In this document: piece after piece, positions 39,476 through 53,063 of the stretch
Layout of the letters: each line of letters begins with the position of its first letter
Position numbering within the stretch: position 1 is the stretch's first letter
Assembly (NCBI GenBank): GCA_050084985.1
Contig: JBITNC010000001.1
Coordinates: 146,630,001 to 146,694,000 of the forward strand
Length of the DNA: 64,000 nucleotides
Source: Nageia nagi
Lineage: Eukaryota; Pinophyta
Direction: 5' to 3'
The notes under the pieces: model-generated
What the model saw: the letters and a program-made list of their open reading frames with translations, nothing else
Database searches by the model: none
Told to the model about the DNA's origin: nothing
Program-made: the position numbers and the translations under genes

Positions 39476-40381
39476 TGTCATGGACCACTTGTTGAGCTCC
39501 TAGGATTTGTGGTGATAAAGGCAAACCTAGACATACTTATGTTTTATGAGATATTATACTTCTATTATATGAAGTAATGATTAATATCTTAGTAAGGATT
39601 TAAAATCATTTATTGTGCAGAAATGTTGTTAGGTATTAAGTTTTGACTAATACTTGGGAGAGTATTATTATTTTAAAATAATATTAAGATTCATCATACT
39701 GAAATAATAAGTATTAATATTTAATGGGTGATTATATATTAATAGTTTTATATTAATCAATATTTAAATTAGATATTTAAATATTCAAAATGAAAGATTT
39801 AAATATTCAAATTAAGGATCTTTCATTATTTGGTGTCTCGTTAAATTGCCATTATAGCATGCAGGATGTAATTAATTTAGACCAATATTTAATATCCTTC
39901 TCTCCTTGGTGGATACAACGTGGAGTTGTGCAGGAAAGTTACATATATCAAGCATGACTAAAATAGAAAAAAATATCCTAAGTTTAGAAGAGGAGTTATG
40001 GGAGAAAATATGGGAGACATATTTTATATGAAGGAGAAGTTAGAAGGATGACATACTTCATCTTGCATCCTCCATTTTTTATTTTATAGCAGAATGAAGA
40101 AAAATACGAGTGAAGAGAATGCATCCAGGTAGAAAGAAGAATGTCATTAGATTTAGCATGGATTTTACATTTGGAAAACCCAAATTACACTATCTTGCAT
40201 GGATTTTAAACTTCTATTTAATTTTAGAAATTATTCTTTAAAGATAGATTTTTGGGTGTCCTTGTTCATGATTGAAAAGATTTGAGGAGAAGAGGGTTTT
40301 ATTTTTGTATGATAATATATTTTTGAATGCTAATCATGTTTTAAAAAAGCACCCATAATTTATTCAAATTTGTTGGGTTGT
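39476..40381. other. Unassigned AT-rich DNA
   Basis: About 900 bp lying between the diverged U copy and the start of the tandem duplication. 'gatatttaaatattca' and a close variant recur around 39,770-39,815. No coding or LTR structure could be supported. Confidence 0.45.
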
Positions 40382-42858
40382 TTATTTGATTTAATGGGTA
40401 TCCAAAAGATATTACGAAATGTGAAAATTCATTATATTTTAAAACTTATATCTGATAGAAGTTTTTAGTAGTTTTGAGGATGAATTTTGTAGACTTAAAA
40501 TGAATGACATATACTTAATATAAGTATTCAAACTTCACATTATTCTAAGGATTTTTGAATAAAATTTCCAACAATATAAAGAACATGGAATTTAATTAAG
40601 TATAGCAAAAGTTATTGATATCCAAAAATAGTAGTTTAGTGTTCTTGCAATGTGTTTGAAATTACTACAAAAGTTAATTTTTAGGCTTGTAGTAATGTTG
40701 TTTAGATGCTCATACAGGATACTATGTGTTTGAAATGTATTTATATCATTTGTTACAATTCTTGTCCTTTAGTATTGTAACTACTTGAAAAAAAGGGGTT
40801 TTTGGTGTATTGTTTGGCAAAATGACTTTATATATTTGTTCTTATTTGTTAAGAGAAAACATAGTTTTTTTCAAAGAAATATTTGTATTAGTGATGATGG
40901 TTAGCCTCCAAAAATATTATAATACCCCATTTTACATCAATTGTAATCAAAATTGAAAACAATTTATTATTGCAAAAGGTGTAGTGGGTTTTGTGTGTAG
41001 CTAATTCTTTATCAAAGAGATTAAATTGTGCATTTTAAAAGGCTATAGTTTTTGTATCACTATTTGGTTGTTTATGTACTTTGCTCCATTGGAAACACCT
41101 ATCATTTCTCTTTCCAATGATATACAACTTGTCTAAATTGGATTTGTTTAATTCTTATTGTAGGAATCTCAAATACCTTTTTGCTTTTAGATTATTTTTA
41201 GTCTTTCCAAAACTATCAAAAGGAGGCAAGTTGACATTGTACATTGATTATAACTTTTGATGTATATCTTTAATATCTAGAAGTATTATGTCATTTGCAA
41301 GTATGTTTTAGATACTATTCAAAATGTAAAAATATTTAAAATTAGAGTTTGAATATTTCCTTAAATCTGATCTACAAAAATAGACTCTATGAAGATTATA
41401 AAAGAGAGCATTAAACCTTTTTATTAGTTGATAGTAACTTACTATTATTATTGTATTAAAGGATAATATGGATACATGGATGCATTTATATGGCTGAAGC
41501 AAGTAGTTAGTGTTACTAACTAATATGAAAACAACATAGGAAAACAAGATGAAATTATTATTGAGAAACTTGTATTATTGGTTGAAATACATTCATAATA
41601 TCATACATATTGTCTTATTTGGACTTATTAAGTTTCTTATTTTTAACATATGTGCCTATTTTATAATAGTATACACTGTAAAATTTTAAAAGTTAATATC
41701 TTAATAAAGACTTGCATACTATTTATGTTTTTTCATTTGTGATACTATCATGATATCTATGGCTGATATATGTTATGGCATACTTTCATATTGTATGGTA
41801 TACAAATATTTATGGATATTTATTTCATAGTAGATTAGTGATGCACTTTGTGTAGTAATATGAGTTTAGCATTTTTACATCATTTTCTACTTACATGTAG
41901 TTTATTTATAGAAATTTGTACTAGTGATGCTTATATCATAAAGATGCATTTTAAGTATTGAATAGGATATTGATATGCTCTTGAATTGGGGGTTATTTGA
42001 GTAAAATATCTCAATATGGTATAACATAGGATTAATGCAATGATTATGTTGGCACAAGTTGTTTAATGTTGGTTATTATTATGACTTCTTAAGATAATAA
42101 AGCAAATTGACATGCATCTAATGGTAACATAGTCAAGCTCATGGTGTTAGCTTGATGCTTATACTTTGACTAGTTATAGGGTATATATATGAATGATGAT
42201 CATTTGGTGCACGATGGATCATTTTGTGTTGGAGACTTAGTACTTGATGTTGCACTTATAATGGATTAATGATACCTTGTATTGTTTATATTAAATTGGT
42301 TTGTTCTATGTTATTGGGTAACTGTAAATGGTATTTTATGCATTGTTGAAAATTTCCTTGAAATATATATGATGTATGAGATCACATATTGTACAAAATC
42401 AACTATTTGGTTATATGGTACATGGATAAGATCATGAAGATCTTGATTTAGTTGTAACTAAATATTGAGTAAGTATGTACATGTTTTAAGATAAGATTTG
42501 TAATATTTGTTATGGTTAATAATAAAATATTATTAGGTAGCATAGCTACTAAGGGTTTACCTAGAGGGAAAACATCTAGGGTTTTTCACAAACATAGCTC
42601 AAACTTTTGTGTTATGGGAATGCCTTGATGATTGGTTTGTTTTGCTTCAATTATTTTAAAAATTTGTATGATTATCATGATTAATGGATATGTATGAGTA
42701 AAATAAATGATTATTTGGTTTCAATCAATATGAATTCATGGTAAAATTTTACTTTATGAGAAATAAATCAAAGGCAAATGAACCTTATCACCAAATGTTT
42801 GACCAAAATTTAGTGGTGAAAAGAAACATTTTATGGTTGAGATTTTTAGTTTCTTACA
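40382..42858 (+). repeat. Putative LTR region of element B, copy I
   Basis: Plus-strand counterpart of 27,900-29,970. It ends in 'ttcttaca' directly before a primer binding site. Shared similarity with the minus copy begins near 40,830, so the true LTR may start there and 40,382-40,830 may be older flanking DNA. No coding potential. Confidence 0.55.
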
Positions 42859-42871
42859 TTGGTATTAGAGC
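42859..42871 (+). promoter_or_regulatory. Primer binding site of element B, copy I
   Basis: TTGGTATTAGAGC, one mismatch to the tRNA-Met-type consensus TTGGTATCAGAGC, placed directly after the CA of the putative LTR. Confidence 0.75.
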
Positions 42872-44116
42872 TTAAATTAAAATGCTTGTACCAATTGGGC
42901 TAACTAAATTATGTAAGTATGTGATAGGTTTAGTTATGATTGATGATGCATACATGTATGAACATCCTGAAGAGAAGATTGTAAAATATTTATTTTCATT
43001 TCTTGCTTTGATAAATTTTACATGTGGAGTGATCTTTACAATTACATTTCTCAATATTATTTAGCCATATTTTGACTAGAAGCTAAATTTATGGTTATCC
43101 TTTCCTATATAGAATGAATGGATTATTTGTGAAATAAAGTAATACATAATTATATGTTGATAGCAATGTTTGATGTTGATAATAAAAATACTTTGCATCT
43201 GATTTATTTAAATAAATAAGGCTATACTAATGATAGTGCTATAAATTTTAGGAATATAAGGAAGGTATATTCTTCATATGTTGAACTCTTGTTAATTTTA
43301 TTTATTGAAATGAATGGGTAAAGTTGAGAGGTTGCATAGCACTAAGAGATTGGACTTAGAAATATAACTTTGAGTAATTATAAAATATTGAATATTTGGG
43401 ATGAACTAACATTTGATATCAACATTTCTATTAAAATAGTTTTTTATCCAATGATTACTTTAGCAAAAGAGGTTACAATGAAGGTTCACAATTTATCTAA
43501 AAGATAAGATGTAAATAATGACTTATGGTAATTATTTATCAAAATAAACAATTAGATGTTATTAGCATATAGTTGTAACAACATTTTAAGAAACCTCATG
43601 GATAAAAGATGAAGTATATTCTTTATAAGTTGTTAATTTTATTGTGAATTGTTAAATATAATTAGTGTATTTACACTTGTAAGTTAGATTTAGGTATCTA
43701 AATTTGAACTAGTATTTTTGTTAATGCTTGTACTTTTGTAAAAGCATTTTGATATTATCTTTTTGGATTATTTTCTAAATTGGATATACAAAAATGATAA
43801 TGGCTACCTAAATAGTGTATGATATGATTATGTTGGTTTCCAAATGACAAGAAACTACTAGATGTTATCAAAACAAAGAATAAGTATAAAGGATCTCATT
43901 GGAATACATATCAAATAGGAAATTATTTCTATGAGGAATAATGATACTTGCTAGATTTATAATTAAAAGGGTAAATGCTGATTTAAAAATATTTGCATCT
44001 AGGATTGATGATTGAGAATCATAAGGATCAGATGTAGGATAAATGTTGATTTAAAAGCATTTGCATCTAGGATTGATGATTGAGAATCACAAGGATCATA
44101 TGTAGAGTTCATGAAT
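42872..44116 (+). mobile_element. Element B leader/internal fragment, copy I
   Basis: Follows the B primer binding site. No gag or pol motif is visible; a 60-codon frame at 42,882 has a counterpart at 51,829 simply because the region is duplicated. It includes a 68 bp unit repeated twice (about 43,970-44,105). It ends at 'agagttcatg', where U terminal-block sequence starts. Confidence 0.55.
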
Positions 44117-44451
44117 GGTCATGCTCTCTAAGTGAAGTTATAATAATGTAGGAGAAATTTCTAATTAAGATATATTGGAAATTAATCCATTCTTCTCTTC
44201 CTATAGATTGCATAATTGTTAAGAAAATTATTACAATATTAGTTTGCTATCATTATGAAACTTATTATTATAAGAAACTTATATATATTATGAATGTGTT
44301 TAAAACTTATACTATATTATATATTATGTTAAAAACTTATGATTTGCTATCATTCTTTTATTTTTTAAAAAGTAGGGCTTTATCTTATTATCTTGATCTG
44401 TTCATGTAATATTACTTCTATAATATTATTATTTTTCTTTTTGCACCTTCA
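44107..44451 (+). repeat. 3' end of U terminal block (L5), truncated
   Basis: Matches the last ~390 bp of the complete block at 60,715-61,107, ending in 'gcaccttca'. The rest of the block is replaced by element B. Confidence 0.75.
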
Positions 44452-44452
44452 A

Positions 44453-44466
44453 TTGATATAAGAGCC
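44453..44466 (+). promoter_or_regulatory. Primer binding site, U copy 4
   Basis: TTGATATAAGAGCC, close to the tRNA-Met-type consensus TTGGTATCAGAGCC, one base after the block's terminal CA. Confidence 0.55.
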
Positions 44467-47400
44467 TACGGTTGGCTAGGTGAAGCAAAAAACTAGGAAC
44501 AAGAGTAACAAGGTAAGATAAATCTTAAATTTATTCTCCATCAATTTCTATAATTTTGTAACGAATTGTTTATTTTATAAAAAAAGAATTTTTTTTTTGA
44601 TAAATAAATGTATAGGACTCCCTTTTCTTCTTTTTTTGAGATATATCTATTTTATTTACAAAAGATCCCTATTTTTTAATATATGATTATTTATTTTTAA
44701 TTTCAATAATTTTATTCTTTTAATTTCATGTCATATATATATACAAAAAAATTTTAAATACTATCTATTTTTTATTAAAAAGTATGTACATCATGTAGGA
44801 ACATAGCCCTCGAGGCCTATGCCTTACATTAATTAGGTCATATAGGGGTATAACCTAGGTGGGAGCATACACCATACCAATAAGGGAAGTGACACCTTAT
44901 CACTCAACTTCCCATAGGGAAAGTCATTTGAAGTCCACCTTAATGGTGAGATTTGGGATCTAGCTAGGGAAGTCGATAGAAATAAAATTGGTTTCAATAG
45001 AGATTAACTATCCTCCATTTCCAGCTCATTAAATCATATGGGTACAATAGATATCTATAAAAGTGGGGGGCTTGGAAGCCTAGAATGTTGTAGATATTGA
45101 TAGAATAACATTGATTGTACATAATTTGATTTTGTTATGGTTTGAATTATGAATCCCATATTCACTCAACCTTTTATCATGTTATCCTATAATTGGACTT
45201 GGTAAACGAGGCCTTAGCTTAACCTCACTGGATAACCTAGTAAACATTCCTTAACATATAGATATATATTTTGAGGTGGTAAAAATGTAAAGTGTAGAAA
45301 TAATCTTATACACCACTAAGTTATAAGAGATTCCCCTACTTTATGGTTAAATGGCTTATTTGTATAGTGATAAAAGTATCTGCTAGAGAAATGGGTTTCA
45401 AATCCTCTTTTTAGTTTGACTATAAAATCATAGCTACTCCTAAAACACATTTTTTATGATTGAGAGATCATTCTGTAAGCAATAATTGATCTTCAAAGAT
45501 TTTTTTTTAAAATGTGTTTAGGTGGGATGTGGATTTCAAATACTTTTTGTAGCCTTGTCTAGTTATTCATTGGAGATTCATCTCTCATAGTCTATATCAT
45601 TGCATAATTATAAAATTTTATATATTAAATAATTATATAGTAATAAAAAGTTTTTTGGGACCCCTTTGAAAATCCACTATTTAAGTATTATATATTTAAA
45701 AAAACCATATGGAATAATAATTATTTATACCAACTGGACCATAAAAATAAATAGAAGAATAAGTCTTTTTATATTGAGTTCTTGATACCATTTTGCAAAA
45801 ATAAAAATAAAAAACAATTTAATATATTGATATCTTTTTTCAAATTATTAATCATTTAATCAAATTCTATGTATTTATGTAAAATGAATAATATAATAAA
45901 ATTTTGAAATATATACACATTGTTAATATACCTCTTCAAAACTATTAAAAATAAAATATATGTAAGGAATATAAATATTATATTTTTAAAAAATTAATTA
46001 TAATTAATAATTACATTTTGGTATAAATTTTAAAAAACTTTATTACAAAACTAAAATTAAAGAAGGTTTAAGAGAACTAGATGACAGACATGTCAAACAC
46101 GTTATGGAAGGTGCCCGCCATAGTATTTGCAATCTAAAACTGTGGATATATCTCAACAGTTTTTTGAATACTTGCAGCGGATGATGGTATCACCTTTAGC
46201 ACATCCAAGAAAGATTCTGTGGAAAGGAATGAAGCATATTCATAGCTGTTGGAAATTGGAGAATATAAAAAGTTTTGAAAATTCTATCGGTTGAGACTAC
46301 GAAAATCCATCCGTTGGCGATCAGAGGAGATGAGTCGTTTTGGAAAATCTATCCATTGTAGATCGTAAAATATAATGAAGGGTTTTCCAGTTATGAATGT
46401 GCCTTCTAATTCATACTTTCTAACTAATCATTTTCTTTCTCCTTTCGCTTTCTATGTTTGTGCGATTTGGAGAATAGAGCTTCTAGGAAGGTGAACCTTG
46501 CAGATATGATAAGAAGAGAAGGTGACTGAACAAGAGAACACTTCAATTGCCATCATATGTTCTGCATACCATGCCTACTGGAAAGTGTCTTGCATTTCAA
46601 CTATCCATTTCATAGTAAAGCTGCTACGCTGGGAAGGAGAACTGTGACTGCATATTTATAGCATATATCTAGCGCATCATCAGACAAGAATCCCGTGGCT
46701 ATCTCTGAATGTTAAAGGATATTCTTTTAAGGTATTTTCATGTTTATTGGCTGCGATACTTAGTGTAATATTGTACAGTTTGTTTCTGTGTAATTTATAA
46801 CTTTTTAATTCCTTAAGATTTTAGTTTCTCAAAATTTAAAGTATGAAAACTGTCAATACCATATCATTCTTTGAATTTCAATAGTGTTTGGGTTGAAATG
46901 TTATTAGATTCAATATATTCACTTTGGATAGCAAGTGAAGGCAGATGTAAAGGACATATGTAGGTAGTGGGTGTACATAATATTTTTGTTAGGTTTTAGA
47001 TTGCAAGAACCCTAGTTTCCAGCTAGTGTATAGAATGACGATTCAAGGTAGTTGGGGTTTCTGAAGGTTTTGCACTCCAGAGTTACTGTTATGCACATCA
47101 TAGTGTAGGAGTTGAGGCCCAAGGTGGACTCATCCAAATGGATGTTGGATTCCTCATCATCTCATGCCTGATGCTCATCCATACATGGTCATATTTCTAC
47201 ATCTCTTCAACGGATCTTAGAAATAATACTCTCCAAATGGGCTCACTTGTCCTGTGCTGACATTGCCCAAGGCATGTTAAGTAGTATAATGTAGACTAAG
47301 GTATCCTGCAAGTTAGATGAGGGTAGATAATATCATCTTTCATCACGAAGTTGACCTTGCGCTTCATCTTGTTCGATATAGAGTATCGAACCCGGAACCT

Positions 47401-47614
47401 TGTAACTGCCCTTCCAACATGAAAAGCAGCATCGTCTTCCCAATGCCCTATGGTCCTAACAAGGCAAGAACCTCACCAGGGTACACTATTCGTGTAATAC
47501 CATTATGTATCATTTTCTCCATGGGCACCGTTCCTCGCTCTTCGATATCCTCAAACTGTCAACAAAAAAAAAATTAAAAACCTTGATACGAAACAGAACA
47601 TTAACATATCTTAT
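44467..47614 (+). mobile_element. U family body, copy 4
   Basis: About 3.15 kb in element sense: leader to about 45,900, then the higher-GC module with degenerate repeats at 46,070-46,720, then the ABCG fragment in antisense at 47,005-47,555. It ends before TGAGGATC at 47,615. No retroviral protein domains. Confidence 0.62.
47005..47555 (-). pseudogene. ABCG NBD fragment, copy 4
   Basis: The minus strand shows a pyrimidine tract and ACAG acceptor, then an exon that opens FEDIEERGTVPMEK. An IVYPGEVLALLGP block and Walker A (47,433-47,456) follow, with TAG in place of the Ser codon. Then come LEGQLQGSG, the MKRKVNFVMKDD Q-loop region and the ESIIS...RCRN block. The signature motif is deleted as in copies 1, 2, 5 and 6. 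The remaining part decays through stops and a frameshift. Confidence 0.87.
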
Positions 47615-49352
47615 TGAGGATCTTAAGAATGCTTTTTCTTGGACCATAGTCCACATAACATTAGACATCATAGTTTCATGCATAGTTTTAAAAAGTTTAT
47701 GTGTAGGTTATTTTATTTGGAATTCTCAAATATTTTATTTTTGAGTTTTAGATGTACGTTACATATTTTTATATTTTGACAAATACATTTTTCATATTCT
47801 TTACACTTGGGATCCTCTTTGACTAATGATATGTAGGAAGAGATAGGCTAAGTGTAAATACCCTTATCATATTGATGTGTACTTTATTTGTAAAACATTT
47901 GTATCTTTGATCCTCTGTCATACATAACATATGTGAAAAGATAGGTTGAATGCTAGTAAACTTGTGTATAGACATCCTTAGGCCTTAAGCATTTAGGGTC
48001 TTCTTTTATAAAAATCATATAGAAATTGGTGTCTATAGTATAAATTACATTGGCATATTAACTTTTCATATTTGAGGTATCATTTTACACCTGGAAAATA
48101 TTAAGGACATCATGAAATGTAAATTGTCATTATAGATTAGTGATTTTTTATCATGATGAGAATAAATATGTAGTTACACATGTAATTCTTTTCCTTTGAA
48201 GATCATTCTTTGAACAATATGAAGGTAAAGAATATGGGAATCTATGAATGACTCCTTCTTTTTCATATGGGTCCATGAGGAATGTGCAAATGAGCATGTA
48301 TGTATGAATGTTTTTTTTTTATCTAGTATCAATGGTTAGATATACCATGAAAAATTATATTTTGAGGTACGTCTAAAGAAATGTCTCATTTATAAAAAGA
48401 GGTGCATTACCTTTCTAAGGAATTATGATACATTTTATAAATTAAAATAAAAATACTAATAAATTATTGATTTTTCAACCTTAATAGAATTAACTTCTAA
48501 TAGATAATAATTCTAAATTTTCTAAACTGATTCTTAGTTCCCTCTAAAATTTTAACAATATCTTTATATCATGAACAAAAAAAACTTATGTAAATCACAT
48601 AGAGAAAAATGCTTTAGCTATGAATATAATGATAAACCTCTTAGCTATAAGATACATCAAATTGTTGATAAGAGACTTGTATAAGAATGCATGAATAAAA
48701 GGAGAATTTTTTTTTTTCTCAAATTATAACATACAACTTTTCAAGTATCAACTCATTTTGTATAATATTTCACCTAGCTCACTCATATCAAACGCATTCA
48801 TAATTATAATTTTAAATTTCTATAAGAAGTTAGTAGAACTTATTATTTAGATATTACATCCAATATATAGATGAAATGATAATCAACTTCATACTTAGGC
48901 TTTTTTGTTCCTATGGATAATCCATACATAGAAAGTTGAATAAGTTTTATTCATCTTCTTCATAGATTTTACATAGTATGATGTTCTCTTGAGAAGTCCT
49001 TGGGTCTTATTTTTCTTTATTACTGGATTACAACCTTTTCAATTTTTTTAAGTGGCATCTTGTAGGATATTGCTTTCACTAGTTCTTATTTGACTTTTTA
49101 TTTGAACCCTCAACTTTATTTCTTTTTCTTTCCTTTATTTGAAAAAGAAACCATCAAATCTTTCCTTTTATATTCATGGATATTAATGTTATAAGTCATA
49201 TTTTACTCCAACATTTTTTAGGCTTCACATACTACAGATTAAGTGGTTTAATATTACTTCAGTTATACGAATAACCCATTGAAAATTTATATAAATTATT
49301 TACATACATGATATCATGCTAGCTCACGTTCTCTCTACATATAATGGATTTC
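47615..49352 (+). repeat. U terminal block, 5' part (L6)
   Basis: Begins TGAGGATCTT. It follows the complete block L8 to the equivalent of 59,086, except for a ~790 bp deletion near 47,770. It is cut at 49,353 by the tandem-duplication junction. Confidence 0.72.
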
Positions 49353-51805
49353 TTATTTGATTTAATGGGTATCCAAAACATATTACAAAATGTGAAAATT
49401 CATTATATTTTAAAACTTATATCTGATAGAAGTTTATAGTAGTTTTTAGGATGAATTTTGTAGACTTAAAATGAATGACTTAACTTAACATAAATATTCA
49501 AACTTCACATTATTCTAAGGATTTTTGAATAAAATTTCCAACAATATAAAGAACATGGAATTTCATTAAGTATAACAAAAGTTATTGATATCCAAAAATA
49601 GTAGTTTAGTGTTATTGCAATGTGTTTGAAATTACTACAAAAGTTAATTTTTAGGCTTGTAGTAATGTTGTTCAGATGCTCATATAGGCTAATATGTATT
49701 TGAAATGTATTTATATCATTTGTTACAATTCTTGTCCTTTGGTATTGTACTTACATGAAAAAAGGGGTTTTTGGTGTATTGTTTGGCAAAATGACTTTAT
49801 ATATTTGTTTTTATTTGTTAAGAGAAAACATAGTTTTTTTCAAAGAAATATTTGTATTATAATGATGGTTAGCCTCCAAAAATATTATAATACCCCATTT
49901 TACATCAATTGTAATCAAAATTGGAAACAAGTTATTATTGCAAAAGGTCTAGTGGGTTTTGTGTGTAGCTAATTCTTTATCAAAGAGATTAAACTATGCA
50001 TTTTAAAAGGCTATAGTTTTTGTATCACTATTTGGTTGTTTATGTACTTTGCTCCATTGGAAAAACCTAACATTTCTCTTTCCAATGATATACATCTTGT
50101 CTAAATTGGAGTTGTTTTAATTCTTATTGTATGAATCTCAAACACCCTTTTTACTCTTAGATTATTTTTAGTCTTTCCAAAACTATCAAAAAGAGGAAAG
50201 TTGACATTTTACATTGATTATAACTTTTGATGTATATCTTTACTTTCTAGAAGTATTATGTCATTTGCAAGTATGTTTTAGATACTATTCAAAATGTAAA
50301 AATATTTAAAATTAGAGTTTGAATATTTTCTTAAATCTGATCTACAAAAATAGACTCTATGAAGATTATAAAAGAGAGCATTAAACCTTTTTATTAGTTG
50401 ATAGTAACTTACTATTATTATTGTATTAAAGGATAATATGGATACATATATGCATTTATATGGCTGAAGCAAGTAGTTAGTGTTACTAACTAATATGAAA
50501 ACAACATAGGAAAACAAGATGAAATTATTATTGAGAAACTTGTATTATAGGTTGAAATACATTCATAATATCATACATATTGGCTTATTTGGACTTATTT
50601 TCTTATTTTTAACATATGTGCCTATTTTATAATAGTATATGCTGTAAACTTTTAAAAGTTAATATCTTGATAAAGACTTGCATACTATTTATGTTTTTTC
50701 ATTTGTGATACTATCATGATATCTATGGCTGATATATGTTATGGCATACTTCCATATTGTATGGTATACATATATTTATGGATATTTATTGCATAGTAGA
50801 TTAGTGATGCACATTGTGTACTGATATGAGTTTAGCATTTTTACATCATTGTCTACTTACATGTAGTTTATTTATAGAAATTTGTACTAGTGATGCTTAT
50901 ATCATTAAGATGCATTTTAAGTATGGAATAGGATATTGATATGCTCTTGAATTGGGGGTTATTTGAGTAAAATATCTCAATATGGTATAACATAGGATTA
51001 ATGCAATGATTATGTTGGCACAAGTTGTTTAATGTTGGTTATTATTATGACTTCTTAAGATAATAAAGCAAATTGACATGCATCTAATGGTAACATAGTC
51101 AAGCTCATGGTGTTATCTTGATGCTTATACATTGACTAGTTCTATGGTATATATATGAATGATGATCATTTTGTGTTAGAGCCTTAGTACTTGATGTTGC
51201 ACTTATAATGGATTAATGATACCTTCTATCATTTATATGAAATTGGTTTGTTCTATGTGATTGGGTAACTGTAAATGGTATTTTATCCATTGTTGAAAAT
51301 TTCCTTGAAATATATATGATGTATGAGATCACATATTGTACAAAATCAACTATTTGGTTATATGGTACATGGATAAGATCATGAAGATCTTGATTTAGTT
51401 GTAACTAAAGATTGAGAAAGTATGTACATGTTTTAAGATAAGATTTGTAATATTTGTTATGGTTAATAATAAAATATTATTAGGTAGCATAGATACTAAG
51501 GGTTTACCTAGAGGGAAAACATCTAGGGTTTTTCACAAACATAGCTCAAACTTTTGTGTTATGGGAATGCCTTGATGATTGGTTTGTTTTGCTTCAATTA
51601 TTCTAAAAATTTGTATGATTATCATGATTAATGGATATGTATGAGTAAAATAAATGATTATTTGGTTTCAATCAATATGAATTCATTGTAAAATTTTACT
51701 TTATGAGAAATAGATCAAAGGCAAATGAACCTTATCACCAAATGTTTGACCAAAATTTAGTGGTCAAAAGAAACATTTTATGGTTGAGATTTTTAGTTTC
51801 TTACA
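49353..51805 (+). repeat. Putative LTR region of element B, copy II
   Basis: Near-identical to 40,382-42,858, with scattered substitutions and small indels. Confidence 0.55.
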
Positions 51806-51818
51806 TTGGTATTAGAGC
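51806..51818 (+). promoter_or_regulatory. Primer binding site of element B, copy II
   Basis: TTGGTATTAGAGC directly after 'ttcttaca', as in copy I. Confidence 0.75.
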
Positions 51819-53063
51819 TTAAATTAAAATGCTTGTACCAATTGGGCTAACTAAATTTTGTAAGTATGTGATAAGTTTAGGTATGCTTGATGATGCATAC
51901 ATGTATGAACATCCTGAAGAGAAGATTGTAAAATATTTATTTTCATTTCTTGCTTTGACAAATTTTATATGTGGAGTGATCTTTACAATTACATTTCTCA
52001 ATATTATTTAGCCATATTTTGACTAGATGCTAAATTTATGGTTATCCTTTCCTATATAGAATGAATGGATTATTTGTGAAATAAAGTAATACATACTTAT
52101 ATGTTGATAGCAATGTTTGATGTTGAGAATACAAATACTTTGGATCTGATTTATTTAAATAAATAAGGCTATACTAATGATAGTGCTATAAATTTTAGGA
52201 ATATAATGAAGGTATATTCTTCATATGTTGAACTCTTGTTAATTTTATTTATTGAAGTGAATGGATAAAGTTGAGAGGTTGAATAGCACTAAGAGATTGG
52301 AATTAGAAATATAACTTTGGGTAATTCTAAAATATTGAATATTTGGGATGAAATAACATTTTATATCAACATTTCTATTAAAATAGATTTTTATCCAATG
52401 ATTACTTTAGGAAAAGAGGTTACAATGAAGGTTCACAATTTATCTAAAAGATAAGATGATCATGACTTATGGTAATTATTTATCAAAATAAACAATTAGA
52501 TGTTATTAGCATATACCTGTAACAACATTTTAAGAAACCTCATGCATAAAAGATGAAGTATATTCTTTATAAGTTGTTAATTTTATTGTGAATTATTAAA
52601 TATAATTAGTGTATTTACACTTATAAGTTAGATTTAGATATCTAAATTTGAACTAGTATTTTTGTTAATGCTTGTACTTTTGTAAAAGCATTTTGATATT
52701 ATCTTTTTGGATTATTTTCTAAAATGGATATACAAAAATGATAATGGCTACCTAAATGGTGTATGATATGATTATGTTGGTTTCCAAATGACAAGAAACT
52801 ACTAGATGTTATCAAAACAAAGAATAAGTATAAAGGATCTCATTGGAATACACATCAAATAGGAAATTATTTCTAAGAGGAATAATGATACTTGCTAGAT
52901 TTATAATTAAAAGGGTAAATGTTGATTTAAAACTATTTGCATCTAGGATTGATGATTGGGAATCACAAGGATCAGATGTAGGATAAATGTTGATTTAAAA
53001 GCATTTGCATCTAGGATTGATGATTGAGAATCACAAGGATCATATGTAAAGTTCATGGATGGT
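51819..53063 (+). mobile_element. Element B leader/internal fragment, copy II
   Basis: Duplicate of 42,872-44,116, including the doubled 68 bp unit. No recognisable protein domain. Confidence 0.55.

Larger units (their letters stand above)
40382..49352 (+). repeat. Tandem duplication, copy I (8,971 bp)
   Basis: Every landmark in this segment recurs about 8.93-8.97 kb further right: the short open frame at 41,308 again at 50,278, the primer binding site at 42,859 again at 51,806, and the U primer binding site at 44,453 again at 53,390. Sequences are nearly identical over long stretches. The unit holds a B fragment, the end of a U terminal block, a whole U body and the first ~1.7 kb of the next block. 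Confidence 0.92.

Noticed and set aside
41308-41547. 79-codon minus-strand frame repeated at 50,278-50,517 as a conserved gene
   Set aside because: Identity comes from the recent tandem duplication. The older B copy at 27.9-29.97 kb does not keep the frame.
42882-43064. 60-codon frame after the B primer binding site as gag
   Set aside because: Too short, with no gag motif; the overlapping antisense frame is equally long.
47317-47577. 86-codon plus-strand frame over the ABCG exon
   Set aside because: Antisense shadow of the ABCG fragment, where codon content keeps the opposite strand open.
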